Assembly (NCBI GenBank): GCA_014946745.1
Contig: JADCRD010000002.1
Coordinates: forward strand, 124,001 to 188,000
Origin: Lysobacterales bacterium
GTDB taxonomy: Bacteria > Pseudomonadota > Gammaproteobacteria > Xanthomonadales > Xanthomonadaceae
Direction of reading: 5' to 3'
DNA: 64,000 nucleotides
Part shown: positions 1 to 12,322 of the stretch, in pieces
Position numbering within the stretch: the stretch's first letter is position 1
How the letters are laid out: each line of letters begins with the position of its first letter
Translations under genes and position numbers: made by a program
The notes under the pieces: generated by a model
The model's input: the letters and a program-made list of their open reading frames with translations, nothing else
The model's database searches: none
What the model was told of the DNA's origin: nothing

Positions 1-1334
1 TGGAAGATGCGCGCCGGCGCCTGCACCACCATGCGGTCGTCCTGCACCGCCGAGACCTTGATGACCGCGCGGCCCAGCGGGCCCTGCAGCAGACGCAGGC
101 CACCGTCGGCGCGGAAGGGGCGATCGACCGGACGCAGCAGGCTCTCATCGCCGCTCGGCGCGGTCAGCGCTGTCCAGTGCAGGCGCTCGCCGTCGAGCTG
201 CGGCACCTGCGCGTAGTCGGCGAGGCTGCCGCCCCACACGGTGCGTGCATTGAGGTGCAGCAGGCCAGCGCGGCCCAGCTCGCGGATGATGAAGCCCATG
301 CCGCCGGCGGCGTGGAAATGGTTCACGTCGGCGCTGCCGTTCGGGTACACGCGCGCCAGCAGCGGCACCGCATGCGAGAGCGCATCGAAGTCGTCCCAGC
401 TGAGCTGGATGCCGCCGGCCGCGGCCATCGCCACCAGGTGCAGCAGGTGATTGGTGCTGCCGCCGGTCGCGTGCAGTCCGGCGATGGCGTTGACGAAGCT
501 GCGCTCGTCGATGACCTCGCCGATCGGACGGTAGTCGCCGGCGGCGTGGGTGATCGCAAAGATCTGCTCAATCGCGGCTTTAGTGAGCGCTTCCCGCAGC
601 GGCGTGCCGGGGTTGACGAAGCTCGAACCGGGCAGGTGCAGGCCCATGATCTCCATGAACATCTGGTTCGAGTTGGCGGTGCCGTAGAAGGTGCAGGTGC
701 CGGGGCTGTGGTAGCTCGCGGCCTCGGCTTCCAGCAGCTCCTCGCGCCCGGCCTTGCCCTCGGCGTAGAGCTGGCGCACGCGCGACTTCTCGCTGTTGGG
801 CAGGCCCGAGGGCATCGGTCCCGCCGGAATGAACAGGGTCGGCAGATGCCCGTAGGCCAATGCCCCGATCAGCTGGCCCGGCACGATCTTGTCGCAGATG
901 CCCAGACAGACCACGGCGTCGAACATGTCATGCGACAGCGCGATCGCGGTCGACAGCGCGATGACGTCGCGCGAGAACAGCGACAGCTCCATGCCGGCGC
1001 GGCCCTGGGTGACGCCATCGCACATCGCTGGCACGCCACCGGCCACCTGCGCGGTGTACCCCAGCTTGCGGGCGATGCCGCGGATCAGCTCCGGATAGCG
1101 CTCGTAGGGCTGATGCGCCGACAGCATGTCGTTGTAGGCGGTGACGATGCCTAGGTTCGGAATGACCCCGGAGCGCAGGCGGTCCTTGTCGGTGTCCGCG
1201 CAGGCGGCGAAGCCATGCGCGAGATTGCCGCAGGACAGTGCCCGTCGATGGGTGCTCTCCGCGCGTGCCCGACGAATGCGTTCGAGGTAGACCGCACGCG
1301 TCTCGCGGCTGCCGTCCTTAAACCTCTTATGCAT
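1..1334 (-). CDS. edd: 6-phosphogluconate dehydratase (Edd), partial and 5'-damaged
   Basis: Dehydrates 6-phosphogluconate to KDPG in the Entner-Doudoroff pathway; cytosolic [4Fe-4S] enzyme of the IlvD/Edd family. Visible in order on the minus strand: [86 protein letters not shown] and [13 protein letters not shown], all typical of Edd including the cluster cysteines. About the last third of the usual ~600 residues lies beyond base 1. The N-terminus is broken. The frame opens at an ATG at 1332-1334, only nine codons before SRETR, where family members have about 16-20 residues. A better start with a GGAG ribosome site (ATG 1400-1402, MSTATLPS) lies upstream but is out of frame, with an adapter-like stretch at 1347-1379 in between. 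Downstream neighbours pgl and zwf belong to the same pathway. Identity is firm; the true N-terminus is not recoverable here. Confidence 0.9.
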   Translation of the reverse strand, partial: MHKRFKDGSRETRAVYLERIRRARAESTHRRALSCGNLAHGFAACADTDKDRLRSGVIPNLGIVTAYNDMLSAHQPYERYPELIRGIARKLGYTAQVAGGVPAMCDGVTQGRAGMELSLFSRDVIALSTAIALSHDMFDAVVCLGICDKIVPGQLIGALAYGHLPTLFIPAGPMPSGLPNSEKSRVRQLYAEGKAGREELLEAEAASYHSPGTCTFYGTANSNQMFMEIMGLHLPGSSFVNPGTPLREALTKAAIEQIFAITHAAGDYRPIGEVIDERSFVNAIAGLHATGGSTNHLLHLVAMAAAGGIQLSWDDFDALSHAVPLLARVYPNGSADVNHFHAAGGMGFIIRELGRAGLLHLNARTVWGGSLADYAQVPQLDGERLHWTALTAPSGDESLLRPVDRPFRADGGLRLLQGPLGRAVIKVSAVQDDRMVVQAPARIF

Positions 1335-1346
1335 GGACTAAAGGCG

Positions 1347-1379
1347 TCGGCGGCAGCGTCAGATGTGTATATGAGGCAG
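1347..1379 (+). other. Nextera-type transposase adapter remnant inside edd
   Basis: These 33 bases match the Illumina Nextera read-1 adapter at 30 of 33 positions. The 19-base mosaic end corresponds to 1361-1379 (AGATGTGTATATGAGGCAG, two mismatches) and the 14-base tail to 1347-1360 (TCGGCGGCAGCGTC, one mismatch). The minus-strand translation reads CLIYTSDAAAD, close to the peptide that adapter read-through produces. A weaker inverted half (CTCTTAT, 1324-1330) follows. It breaks the reading frame between the plausible edd start at 1402 and the conserved body. It is probably an assembly artefact and not biology, inferred from memory of the adapter sequence. Confidence 0.8.
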
Positions 1380-1439
1380 GAGGGGAGGGTGGCGGTGCTC
1401 ATGGGGGGCTCCGGGTCAGACGAACACAGCAGCAGCGCC

Positions 1440-1690
1440 GCTGTTCACCCCTCTCCCCGTGGGAGAGGGGACGGGGGAGAGGGTTCGGTCGGAGCAGGCG
1501 CTCTGAGGCTCGCGGTGCAGGGCTTCAGAGAACTCGGCGATCGCTCGCAAGCGCGGGACGCGAGAGGACTTCCGGACCCTCTCCCCAACCCCTCTCCCAC
1601 CGGGAGAGGGGCTCAAGCGAGAAAGCGTCGCGCGAGCAGCAGCTCCGCTGTTCACCCCTCTCCCACCGGGACAGGGGCTCAGGTGTCGAA
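1440..1690. repeat. CTCTCCC/GGGAGAG intergenic inverted repeats
   Basis: The edd-pgl spacer carries several copies of a short palindromic unit: CCCCTCTCCC near 1446 facing GGGAGAGGGG, then ACCCTCTCCCCAACCCCTCT near 1576, CACCGGGAGAGGGG near 1597 and CCCCTCTCCCACCGGGACAG near 1656. The same unit recurs at 37130-37236. Each copy can fold into a small GC-rich hairpin. No gene is seen in 1403-1804. It looks like a REP-like family; its function is unknown. Confidence 0.75.
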
Positions 1691-1770
1691 GTTTCGCGTG
1701 AACGCCAGCTCCAACACATGCTGAAACAGCGATCTGCCTGGAAGGCTCGCGAATCCGGTGCGCCTGCTCA

Positions 1771-1797
1771 GCGAATCCCGAATCCCGAATCCCCCAT
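1771..1797. repeat. GCGAATC/CCGAATC heptamer tract
   Basis: Three tandem heptamers of the CCGAATC type end about eight bases beyond the pgl stop. This is one of six such tracts in the window that abut a gene edge. Confidence 0.8.
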
Positions 1798-1804
1798 CCC
1801 GGCT

Positions 1805-2530
1805 TCAAGCACACGTCCACACATCCACCGGCCGCTCACACGCCGCCAGCACCTTCGCGATCGGCAGCTTGCCGCGGGCCAGGGCCTCGCGCAGCACGGT
1901 CTGCTTGGCTGCGCCTTCGATGTGCAGATGCAGATGCTTTGCCGCCACCAGCGCCGGCAGGGTGAAGGTGATCCGCGGTTCGGGGGCGCCGGGTGCGTGC
2001 ATGGGCAGCAGCATGCGCGTGCCCGCGGGATCGAGTGCCGCATCAAGCTGGTCGCCGCCGGGAAACAGCGAAGCGGTGTGGCCGTCATTGCCCATGCCGA
2101 GGATCAGCACATCGATCGGCAGTCGCGCTGCGAACTCGCGCTCCATCGCTGCAGCGCCGGTCTCAGGCGTCAGGCCGTCGCGCTGCAGCGGCACGAACCG
2201 TGCCGCGACCGCCGCGTTGACCAGGAGCTGCTCGCGCACCAGGCGCGCGTTCGAGCGTTCGTCGCTGGCCGGCACCCAGCGCTCGTCGGCGAGGGTGATC
2301 TCCACGGCGCGCCAGTCGATGGCGGCCTTCGACAGTTCAGCGAAGAATCGCTTGGGCGTGCTGCCGCCGCTGACCGCCAGCAGGGCGCGACCGCGCGCGC
2401 GTAGGGCGGCGTCAAGTTCGGTGGCGACGCGCTCAGCCAGGCCGCGGGCGAGTTCCGCGCCACCGGCGAACACGCGCTCACGCGGCTGCGGGATCAGCAG
2501 CGGCACATCGCGGGCACGCTCACTCGACAT
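1805..2530 (-). CDS. pgl: 6-phosphogluconolactonase
   Basis: Hydrolyses 6-phosphogluconolactone to 6-phosphogluconate, between Zwf and the Edd/Gnd branches; cytosolic. About 241 residues, normal for the DevB/Pgl family. AVSGGSTPKRFF (phosphate-binding, first third), LADERWVPASDERSNARLVR and LILGMGNDGHTASLFPG are the family signatures. Start chosen at ATG 2530, because GGAG sits five bases upstream (2536-2539); a GTG two codons earlier is the alternative. The start lies inside the end of zwf (11-base overlap), so the two are translationally coupled. A heptamer repeat tract follows the stop, then edd on the same strand. Confident. Confidence 0.95.
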   Translation of the reverse strand: MSSERARDVPLLIPQPRERVFAGGAELARGLAERVATELDAALRARGRALLAVSGGSTPKRFFAELSKAAIDWRAVEITLADERWVPASDERSNARLVREQLLVNAAVAARFVPLQRDGLTPETGAAAMEREFAARLPIDVLILGMGNDGHTASLFPGGDQLDAALDPAGTRMLLPMHAPGAPEPRITFTLPALVAAKHLHLHIEGAAKQTVLREALARGKLPIAKVLAACERPVDVWTCA

Positions 2531-3986
2531 GGTCACTCCAGGTGCGGCCGTCGCGCTCGATCAGGGCGACCGCAGCGCTCGGGCCCCAGCTGCCGGCGGT
2601 GTAGGGCTTGGGCGCCTCGTCGCTGGCCGACCACGCGGCCAGGATCTGATCGGCCCACACCCAGGCGGCTTCGACTTCGTCGCGGCGCATGAACAGCATG
2701 GGATTGCCGCGCACCACGTCCATCAGCAGGCGTTCGTAGGCGTCGACATGGCGCAGGCCGCTGAAGGTTTCGGCAAAGCTCATGTCGAGCGGCACATGGC
2801 GCAAACGCAGGCCGCCGGGGCCGGGCACCTTGTTGGTCAGCCACAGGGTCACGCTCTCGTCGGGCTGCAGGCGCAGCACCAGGCGATTCGGGTGGATGGG
2901 CCCGGTGACCTCGCCGAAGATCGAATGCGGCACCGGGCGGAAGGTCACCACGATCTCGGAGACGCGCTCGGGCATGCGCTTGCCGGTGCGCAGGTAGAAG
3001 GGCACGCCGGCCCAGCGCCAGTTGGCGACTTCGGCCTTCAGCGCGACGAAGGTCTCGGTGCGCGAGCTGCCGCCCAGCTCATCGGGATAGCCCGGCACGG
3101 CCTGGCCGCAGACGGCACCGGCGCGGTACTGGCCGCGCACGCTCATCAGGCTGGCGTTGGCGGCAGTGATGGGCTTGAGCGCGCGCAGCACCTTCAGCTT
3201 CTCGTCGCGGATGGCGTCGGCCGAGAAACTGGCGGGCGGCTCCATCGCCACCAGACACAGCAGCTGCAGCAGATGGTTCTGGATCATGTCGCGCATCGCA
3301 CCGGCGCGGTCGTAATAGGGCGCGCGGCCCTCCACGCCTACCGTTTCCGCGACGGTGATCTGCACGTGGTCGATGTGCTCGGCGCGCCAGATCGGCTCGA
3401 ACAGCGCGTTGGCGAAGCGCAGCGCGGTGAGGTTCTGCACCGTCTCCTTGCCGAGGTAGTGATCGATGCGATAGGTCTGGCTTTCGTCGAAACAGTGGCC
3501 GACGGCGTCGTTGATCCGCGCCGCACTCGCCAAGTCAGTGCCGATCGGCTTCTCGATCACCACCCGCGAGGACGGCCCGTTCAAACCGCAGTCGCGCAGG
3601 CGCTCGCAGATCGGCACAAAGATGTCGGGCGCGGTGGCGAGATAAAACACGCGCACCCGCTCGCCGCCTTGCTGGATCAGCGCGGTGACCTCCTCCCAGC
3701 CGGCTTCCTTGCGCGCATCCAGGGCGCGGTACTGCAGCATCGGCAGAAAGCTGTCGAGCAGTTCGGGGCGGGCGGCGGGCTGCAGCCAGTCGCGTACTTT
3801 GGCGCGGTAGCCCGCATCGTCGAGGCCCTCGTCGCGGGCGACGCCGAGGATGCGGGTGCCGGGCATGATCTGACCGTCGGCGAAGCGATGCAGCAGGGCG
3901 GGCAGCAGCTTGCGCAGGGCGAGGTCGCCGGTACCGCCAAAGATGACCAGATCGAAGGGATCGGCGGGAACGATCGCCGGACTCAT
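2520..3986 (-). CDS. zwf: Glucose-6-phosphate 1-dehydrogenase
   Basis: Oxidises glucose-6-phosphate to 6-phosphogluconolactone with NAD(P)+, feeding the Entner-Doudoroff and pentose phosphate routes. The 488 residues match the family length. The N-terminal dinucleotide fold shows FGGTGDLALRKLLPAL (about 14-29). The active-site signature RIDHYLGKE is intact, and VIEKPIGTD precedes it. The C-terminal domain contains LRTGKRMPERV. It is first in a minus-strand run zwf-pgl-edd, and an 11-base overlap couples it to pgl. A promoter with TTGAAA/TAAATT boxes lies upstream, in the 152-base spacer shared with a divergent GntR-type regulator, which is the obvious candidate controller. Confident. Confidence 0.97.
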   Translation of the reverse strand: MSPAIVPADPFDLVIFGGTGDLALRKLLPALLHRFADGQIMPGTRILGVARDEGLDDAGYRAKVRDWLQPAARPELLDSFLPMLQYRALDARKEAGWEEVTALIQQGGERVRVFYLATAPDIFVPICERLRDCGLNGPSSRVVIEKPIGTDLASAARINDAVGHCFDESQTYRIDHYLGKETVQNLTALRFANALFEPIWRAEHIDHVQITVAETVGVEGRAPYYDRAGAMRDMIQNHLLQLLCLVAMEPPASFSADAIRDEKLKVLRALKPITAANASLMSVRGQYRAGAVCGQAVPGYPDELGGSSRTETFVALKAEVANWRWAGVPFYLRTGKRMPERVSEIVVTFRPVPHSIFGEVTGPIHPNRLVLRLQPDESVTLWLTNKVPGPGGLRLRHVPLDMSFAETFSGLRHVDAYERLLMDVVRGNPMLFMRRDEVEAAWVWADQILAAWSASDEAPKPYTAGSWGPSAAVALIERDGRTWSDHVE

Positions 3987-4067
3987 GCGCTACCTCGGAT
4001 GGGCGGGGGGGTTCCGGTCTGCTGGTCCGAAGTCCATCGACATACCAATCAAGCCCGGTGGTCTGCG

Positions 4068-4095
4068 AATTTACCCCTTTCCAAGGCGCTTTCAA
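4068..4095 (-). promoter_or_regulatory. Candidate sigma70 promoter of zwf
   Basis: On the minus strand TTGAAA (4090-4095) is followed after 16 bases by TAAATT (4068-4073), which lies 81 bases before the zwf start codon. GATTGGTATGT lies just downstream (about 4042-4052) and resembles TATTGGTCTTGTATAC near the divergent regulator's start, so both may be operator halves. Confidence 0.5.
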
Positions 4096-4120
4096 GGGGC
4101 TTATGCTGCGCCCGGTATCC

Positions 4121-4138
4121 TATTGGTCTTGTATACGT
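4121..4138. promoter_or_regulatory. Candidate operator of the GntR/UTRA regulator
   Basis: TATTGGTCTTGTATACG contains the perfect hexamer palindrome GTATAC (4131-4136), ending two bases before the regulator's start codon. HutC-type GntR repressors typically bind palindromes of alternating GT..TA..AC steps. The position suits autorepression. Weak evidence. Confidence 0.35.
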
Positions 4139-4891
4139 ATGCATCGACTGATCGCCGAAATGCTTGCCCAGACGGACGTGGCGCCGATCGGCAGCCGCCC
4201 CTTGGCCTATATGCGGCTGCGCGAGGCCCTGCGCCGGCTCATTGAAAGCGGCCGGCTGGCGCCGGGCCAGGCCCTGCCGGGCGAGCGCGATCTGGCCGAG
4301 AGCCTGGAGCTGTCGCGGGTCACCGTGCGCCGGGCGATCAGCGGCCTGGTCAAGGACGGCCTGCTGGTGCAGCGGCAGGGCGCGGGCACCTTCATCGCCG
4401 ACCGCATCGTCAAGGCGATCAGCAAGCTGTCGAGCTTCACCGACGACCTGCGCGCGCGCGGACTGCGCCCGCGCTCCAGTTTTCTCGAGCGCGAGACCGG
4501 TGAAGTGACGCCGGCCGAGGCGATGGCGCTCAACCTCTCGCCCGGCGCGCGCGTGGTGCGACTCACGCGCCTTCGTTATGCCGGCGACGAACCGCTGGCG
4601 ATCGAGCGCAGCGCCGTGCCGCAGGAAATCCTGCGCGATCCGGAAATGGTGCAGGACTCGCTGTACGAGACGCTCGACCGTCTGGCCGGACGCCCGGTGC
4701 GCGCGCTGCAGCGCCTGCGCGCGATCGCGTTCACCGCTGAACAGGCGCGCCTGCTGCACCTGCTGCCCGGCACGCCGGGCCTGTACATCGAACGCCGCGG
4801 CTTCCTGCGCGACGGCCGCGTGGTCGAGTTCTCGCGCAGCTATTACCGCGGCGATGCCTACGACTTCGTGGCGGAGCTGCATAGCGAGTGA
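4139..4891 (+). CDS. GntR family (HutC/UTRA) transcriptional regulator
   Basis: A DNA-binding repressor of about 250 residues. The N-terminal winged helix (about 18-85) shows YMRLREALRRLIESGRLAPG, LPGERDLAESLELSRVTVRR and DGLLVQRQGAGTFI. A UTRA effector domain follows (about 95-245; LYIERRGFLRDGRVVEFSRS). HutC-class UTRA domains bind small metabolites, often sugar phosphates or amino-acid derivatives. It is divergent from zwf, so control of the zwf-pgl-edd cluster is a reasonable inference; many gammaproteobacteria use the RpiR-type HexR for this instead. Start set at ATG 4139, which has no visible ribosome site, so the mRNA may be leaderless or the in-frame ATG at 4160 may be used. Confidence 0.9.
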   Translation: MHRLIAEMLAQTDVAPIGSRPLAYMRLREALRRLIESGRLAPGQALPGERDLAESLELSRVTVRRAISGLVKDGLLVQRQGAGTFIADRIVKAISKLSSFTDDLRARGLRPRSSFLERETGEVTPAEAMALNLSPGARVVRLTRLRYAGDEPLAIERSAVPQEILRDPEMVQDSLYETLDRLAGRPVRALQRLRAIAFTAEQARLLHLLPGTPGLYIERRGFLRDGRVVEFSRSYYRGDAYDFVAELHSE

Positions 4892-4893
4892 GC

Positions 4894-4957
4894 CGGGATT
4901 CGGGATTCGGGGTTTGGGGTTTGGGGTTTGGGGTTTGGGATTCGGGGTTTGGGGATT
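4894..4957. repeat. GGGATTC/GGGTTTG heptamer tandem repeat
   Basis: Nine or so tandem heptamers, a mixture of CGGGATT and GGGGTTT units, begin two bases after the stop of the GntR gene. It belongs to the same family as the tracts at 1771, 37062, 41261, 42510 and 60046. Confidence 0.85.
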
Positions 4958-4999
4958 CGCAGAGCGGCCCGAGGCGAGCGCTTCGCGCCGCACCCGCAC

Positions 5000-5212
5000 T
5001 TTGTAGGAGCCTGCTCGCAGGCGACCGCAGACTGCGCCCCGCCCATGGTCTGCGTGCGGGTCGCGGTCTGGGTCGCGAGCAAGCTCGCTCCTACAAACAG
5101 CCGGCAGGGTTGACCAGGCGCAGCGCGGCCCCACACCGCGCGCTCAAACCTCGGCGTTACCTGCAACCCCAGGATGTTGGGCAGCGCCTGCGGCTTGGCC
5201 CAACCTGCTAGC
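5000..5212. repeat. TGTAGGAGC and GTTGGGC palindromic intergenic elements
   Basis: Two REP-like units lie between the GntR gene and the metal-efflux operon. TTTGTAGGAGC..GCTCGCAG (5000-5020) faces a related inverted copy GAGCAAGCTCGCTCCTACAA (5078-5097), and GTTGGGC...GGCTTGGCCCAAC occupies about 5177-5206. The second family recurs at 11537-11765. No gene is seen in 4892-5264. Confidence 0.7.
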
Positions 5213-5264
5213 CGGCGATGTCCGCGCGCTCACGCCCTTGCCCTGCCCGCTACACTCCACGCCC

Positions 5265-5660
5265 ATGTGTCTCCTCCCGCCCACGCCGCTGCGCCTCGTC
5301 TGCCTGGCTCTCGCGCTGTGGGCGGCGCTGTTCCCGGCGCTGGGTGCGTTCGCCTCGGCGCATGTGGCGGTGGATTCGCTGGGCATGGGCCTGCCGACGG
5401 CGCACTGGGCGATGGGCCATGAGGCCCACCACGCGCACGTCCATGCTGAGTCCCACCACGGCGAACACGCCGATAGCGGCTGGGACGGCTTCGCGCATCT
5501 CCTCGCGCATGAACTGAGCTGTTGCGCCCTGAGTTTGGCGCCCAGCCCGCGGCTGCCCTCGGCGCCCGCCGTGCTGGCGCCGGAAGCGCCCTGCCCCGCC
5601 GTCACTGCGCAGTCCGCGCCCCCTCGCCTCGACAGCCCGCTGCGCCCTCCGATCGGCTGA
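5265..5660 (+). CDS. Small His-rich exported or membrane protein heading the metal-efflux operon
   Basis: About 131 residues of unassigned family. A hydrophobic stretch (about 8-30, LVCLALALWAALFPALGAFA) looks like a signal peptide or membrane anchor. A His cluster follows (HEAHHAHVHAESHHGEHAD, about 52-70), then a Cys-Cys pair and a Pro/Ala-rich tail. Its position directly upstream of CzcCBA-like genes, its size and its His content recall CzcI-type periplasmic accessory proteins; a metal-binding role is inferred. The start has no strong ribosome site. The 132 bases after it contain no further gene. Confidence 0.7.
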   Translation: MCLLPPTPLRLVCLALALWAALFPALGAFASAHVAVDSLGMGLPTAHWAMGHEAHHAHVHAESHHGEHADSGWDGFAHLLAHELSCCALSLAPSPRLPSAPAVLAPEAPCPAVTAQSAPPRLDSPLRPPIG

Positions 5661-5792
5661 ACCGGCGCAGGCTCGCTCCCTCGGCCGTGAGCTCTCGCTG
5701 AGGCACGCGCCGAGCCGCGCTCGCCCGCCCGCTGCTCCCAGGCCTGTCGCCGTCCACCGGCGACCCTGACCCCAGCCCTTTCGGAGACTCCC

Positions 5793-7054
5793 ATGCGATG
5801 CCTTTGGACCGCGCTTGCGGTCGTTGCGGCGTGGCCGGCGCTGGCCGCGCCCGCTGCGTCTGAACTCAGCCTCGATGAGGCACTGAAACGCGTCATCCAG
5901 AACCACCCTGATCTGCGCGGCTACGCCGCACGCACGGCTGCGCTCGCTGCCGACATCGAACTCGCGGCGCAGACACCGGCGAGACGGCTGCAAGCCGAGC
6001 TGGAGAACGCGCCCGGCAGCGGTGAACTCGGCGGGTTCTCGGGCGCCGAACTCACGCTCAGTCTCGCCGGCGTGCTGGAGCGCGGCGGCAAGCGCGAGGC
6101 GCGGCGGGCACTCGCCTCCAGTCGGCTCGACGCGCTCGGCGCGCAGCGTGCGGCCAGCGAACTGGATCTGCTGGCCGAAGTCGCACGGCGCTATCTGGAG
6201 CTCGCCGAGTGGCAGGACCGCGCACCCCTGCTGCAGGCCGAGCGGGAGGCTCGACGCGAGCTTGTCCGCGCGGCACGCGCCCGCTTCGAGCGCGGCGCCG
6301 AGCCCGAAACAGCGGCGCTCGCGGCCGCCGCGGCGGAGGTCGAGATCGAGCTCGCGATCGAAGCACGCGCACAGGCCGAAGCCGCAGCTTGGCAGCGCCT
6401 CGCCCTGCTCTGGGGCGAGACCGCCGATGCGAGCCCTCCCGACCTCGCCAGCCTGCCCGCGCAGGCGCCTGCCCTGCCCTCACCCGCCGAGCTGCGCGAG
6501 CTTCTGCAGCGCACGCCCGAGCTGCGCGCCTTCGCCGACCAGCAGCGGCTGGCGGAAGCCCAACTTCAGCTCGCGCGCAGCGCTGCGAGCTTCGACCTCG
6601 ACTGGCAGCTGGGACTGCGACGTCTGCAGGACGGGCGCGATACCGCACTCATTGCGGGCCTCTCGCTGCCGCTGGGCTCGGCGCGCCGCGCGCAGCCGGG
6701 CATCGCCGCCGCCGAGGCGGAGCTGGCCGCGCTCGACAGCGCGCGTGCCGCCGAGGCGCTGCGGCTGGAAGCCCTGGCCCTGGCCGCGCTCGATCTGGCC
6801 CAGCGCCACAGCGCACGCGCAGAGGGCCTGCAACAGCGCGTACTGCCGGCCCAGCAGCGCGCTGCCGACAGCGCGGCCCGGGCCTATCGCAGCGGTGCGC
6901 TGTCCTGGCTGGAGTGGGCCAGCCTGCAGAACGCCGTGCTCGCCACCCGCATGGAGCTGCTCGCCGCGCGCGCCGATGCGCAGCGCGCCCTGATCGAACT
7001 GCAGCGTCTGACCGCCGAGCCCTTCGGCGCCGGCGCGCACACCGGAGACGCCCG

Positions 7055-7058
<4 letters not shown>
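5793..7058 (+). CDS. Outer-membrane efflux protein (TolC family, CzcC-like)
   Basis: The outer-membrane channel component of the adjacent heavy-metal RND pump. 421 residues, with a signal peptide (MRCLWTALAVVAAWPALAAP) and then long Ala/Leu/Glu-rich helices in two repeats, typical of OEP/TolC proteins. Conserved-type segments are LSLDEALKRVIQNHPDLRGY at the start of the first repeat and YRSGALSWLEWASLQNAVLA late in the second. GGAG lies six bases upstream of the start. Its stop overlaps the next start (ATGA), so it is coupled to the membrane-fusion gene. CzcC-type assignment comes from context with CzcB/CzcA-like proteins. Confidence 0.88.
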
Positions 7059-11465
<4,407 letters not shown>

Positions 11466-11536
11466 GGCGCTATACCTCGCCGCAGGAATCACCGCCGCGA
11501 TGTGGGGGCACGCCCGCGGCGTGTCCCAACCTACCC

Positions 11537-11765
11537 TGCCGCCCGGGTCTCGCAGGTCGAGGCGAGCGCAGCCCCGTCGGTTGGGCCAAGCGCAGCGCGG
11601 CCCAACATCGCACGGCCAAACCTCGACGAGACCTGCAAGGCCACGCCCAACACCGCACGCCCAAGCCTCGATGAAACCTGCAACGCCGCGCCGTTGGGCC
11701 GCACCTTCGGCTTGGCCCAACCTACAAAAGCACGACGCCCCGCAGGTTGGGCCAAGCGCAGCGCG
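11537..11765. repeat. GTTGGGCCAAGC palindromic repeat cluster
   Basis: At least four related units lie in tandem after the RND permease. GTTGGGCCAAGC...GCGGCCCAAC occurs at 11579-11606; degenerate GCCCAAC and GCCCAAG units with CCTCGA(C/T)GA spacers occur at about 11630-11680; GTTGGGCCGC...GGCTTGGCCCAAC is at 11694-11721; and another half is near 11747. Each is a potential hairpin. No gene is seen in 11466-11876. The same family is at about 5177-5206. Confidence 0.75.
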
Positions 11766-11876
11766 CGCTCCGGTCGCTGCCCGCATTCCGCCACAAGCGC
11801 TCCCTGTCGCCGCCCGCTGGCGGGCGCAGCCTGTGTTCCGACGCAGCCCGCGTCGCCCACCGCATACGAGCCCGCC

Positions 11877-12251
11877 ATGAAGCGCAGCCTTGCCCTCGCC
11901 CTCCTCCACTCCAGCCTGGCGCTGAGCGCGCTGGGGCTGCTGGCCTCCCCCACCCATGCGCAGACGGCGCGCAAGGACTGCGAAGCGCTGAAGTCCGAGA
12001 TCGCTGCGCGCATCGAGGCCAATGGCGTGCAGCATTACCAGCTGCAGATCGTCGAGCCGAACGCCACGGACGTCGGCCGCATCGTCGGCAGCTGCAACGG
12101 CGGCACCGCGCGGATCGCCTACCAGCGCGGCACGCCGCCGAGCGAGCCGGAGGCCGCAGCACCGGTCGCCGCCACTCCGGTCAGCGCGGCGGATGCCCTG
12201 CACGTGGGCCCGCCCGCGCCGCTGGAGACGCTCGCCCAGCACGAGATGTAG
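11877..12251 (+). CDS. DUF1161 family periplasmic protein
   Basis: About 124 residues. A signal peptide ends ASPTHAQ (about 1-28). The DUF1161 core then shows DCEALKSEIAARIEANGV, YQLQIVE, GRIVGSCNGGTARIAY (about 32-90), followed by a Pro/Ala-rich tail. DUF1161 proteins are small exported proteins of unknown function; the two Cys could form a disulfide. The ATG at 11877 is chosen because the signal peptide starts there; a longer frame upstream runs through repeats. It converges with an RND permease on the other strand. Confidence 0.85.
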   Translation: MKRSLALALLHSSLALSALGLLASPTHAQTARKDCEALKSEIAARIEANGVQHYQLQIVEPNATDVGRIVGSCNGGTARIAYQRGTPPSEPEAAAPVAATPVSAADALHVGPPAPLETLAQHEM

Positions 12252-12322
12252 TCGATGTCCTTGGGGCGGCGGCGGTCTCCCGGCCGCCACCCGCCCGGGC
12301 CAGGGACGGCCCTCCTTTTCGC

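Noticed and set aside
1758-4151. A 797-codon open frame on the plus strand across pgl and zwf
   Set aside because: It is antisense to two recognised genes; its His/Arg/Gly-rich product is typical of the shadow frame in GC-rich DNA.
6209-7054. Long upstream extension of the CzcB-like frame
   Set aside because: It overlaps czcC in another frame with low-complexity Arg/Ala residues. The ATG at 7055 opens a clear lipoprotein leader.
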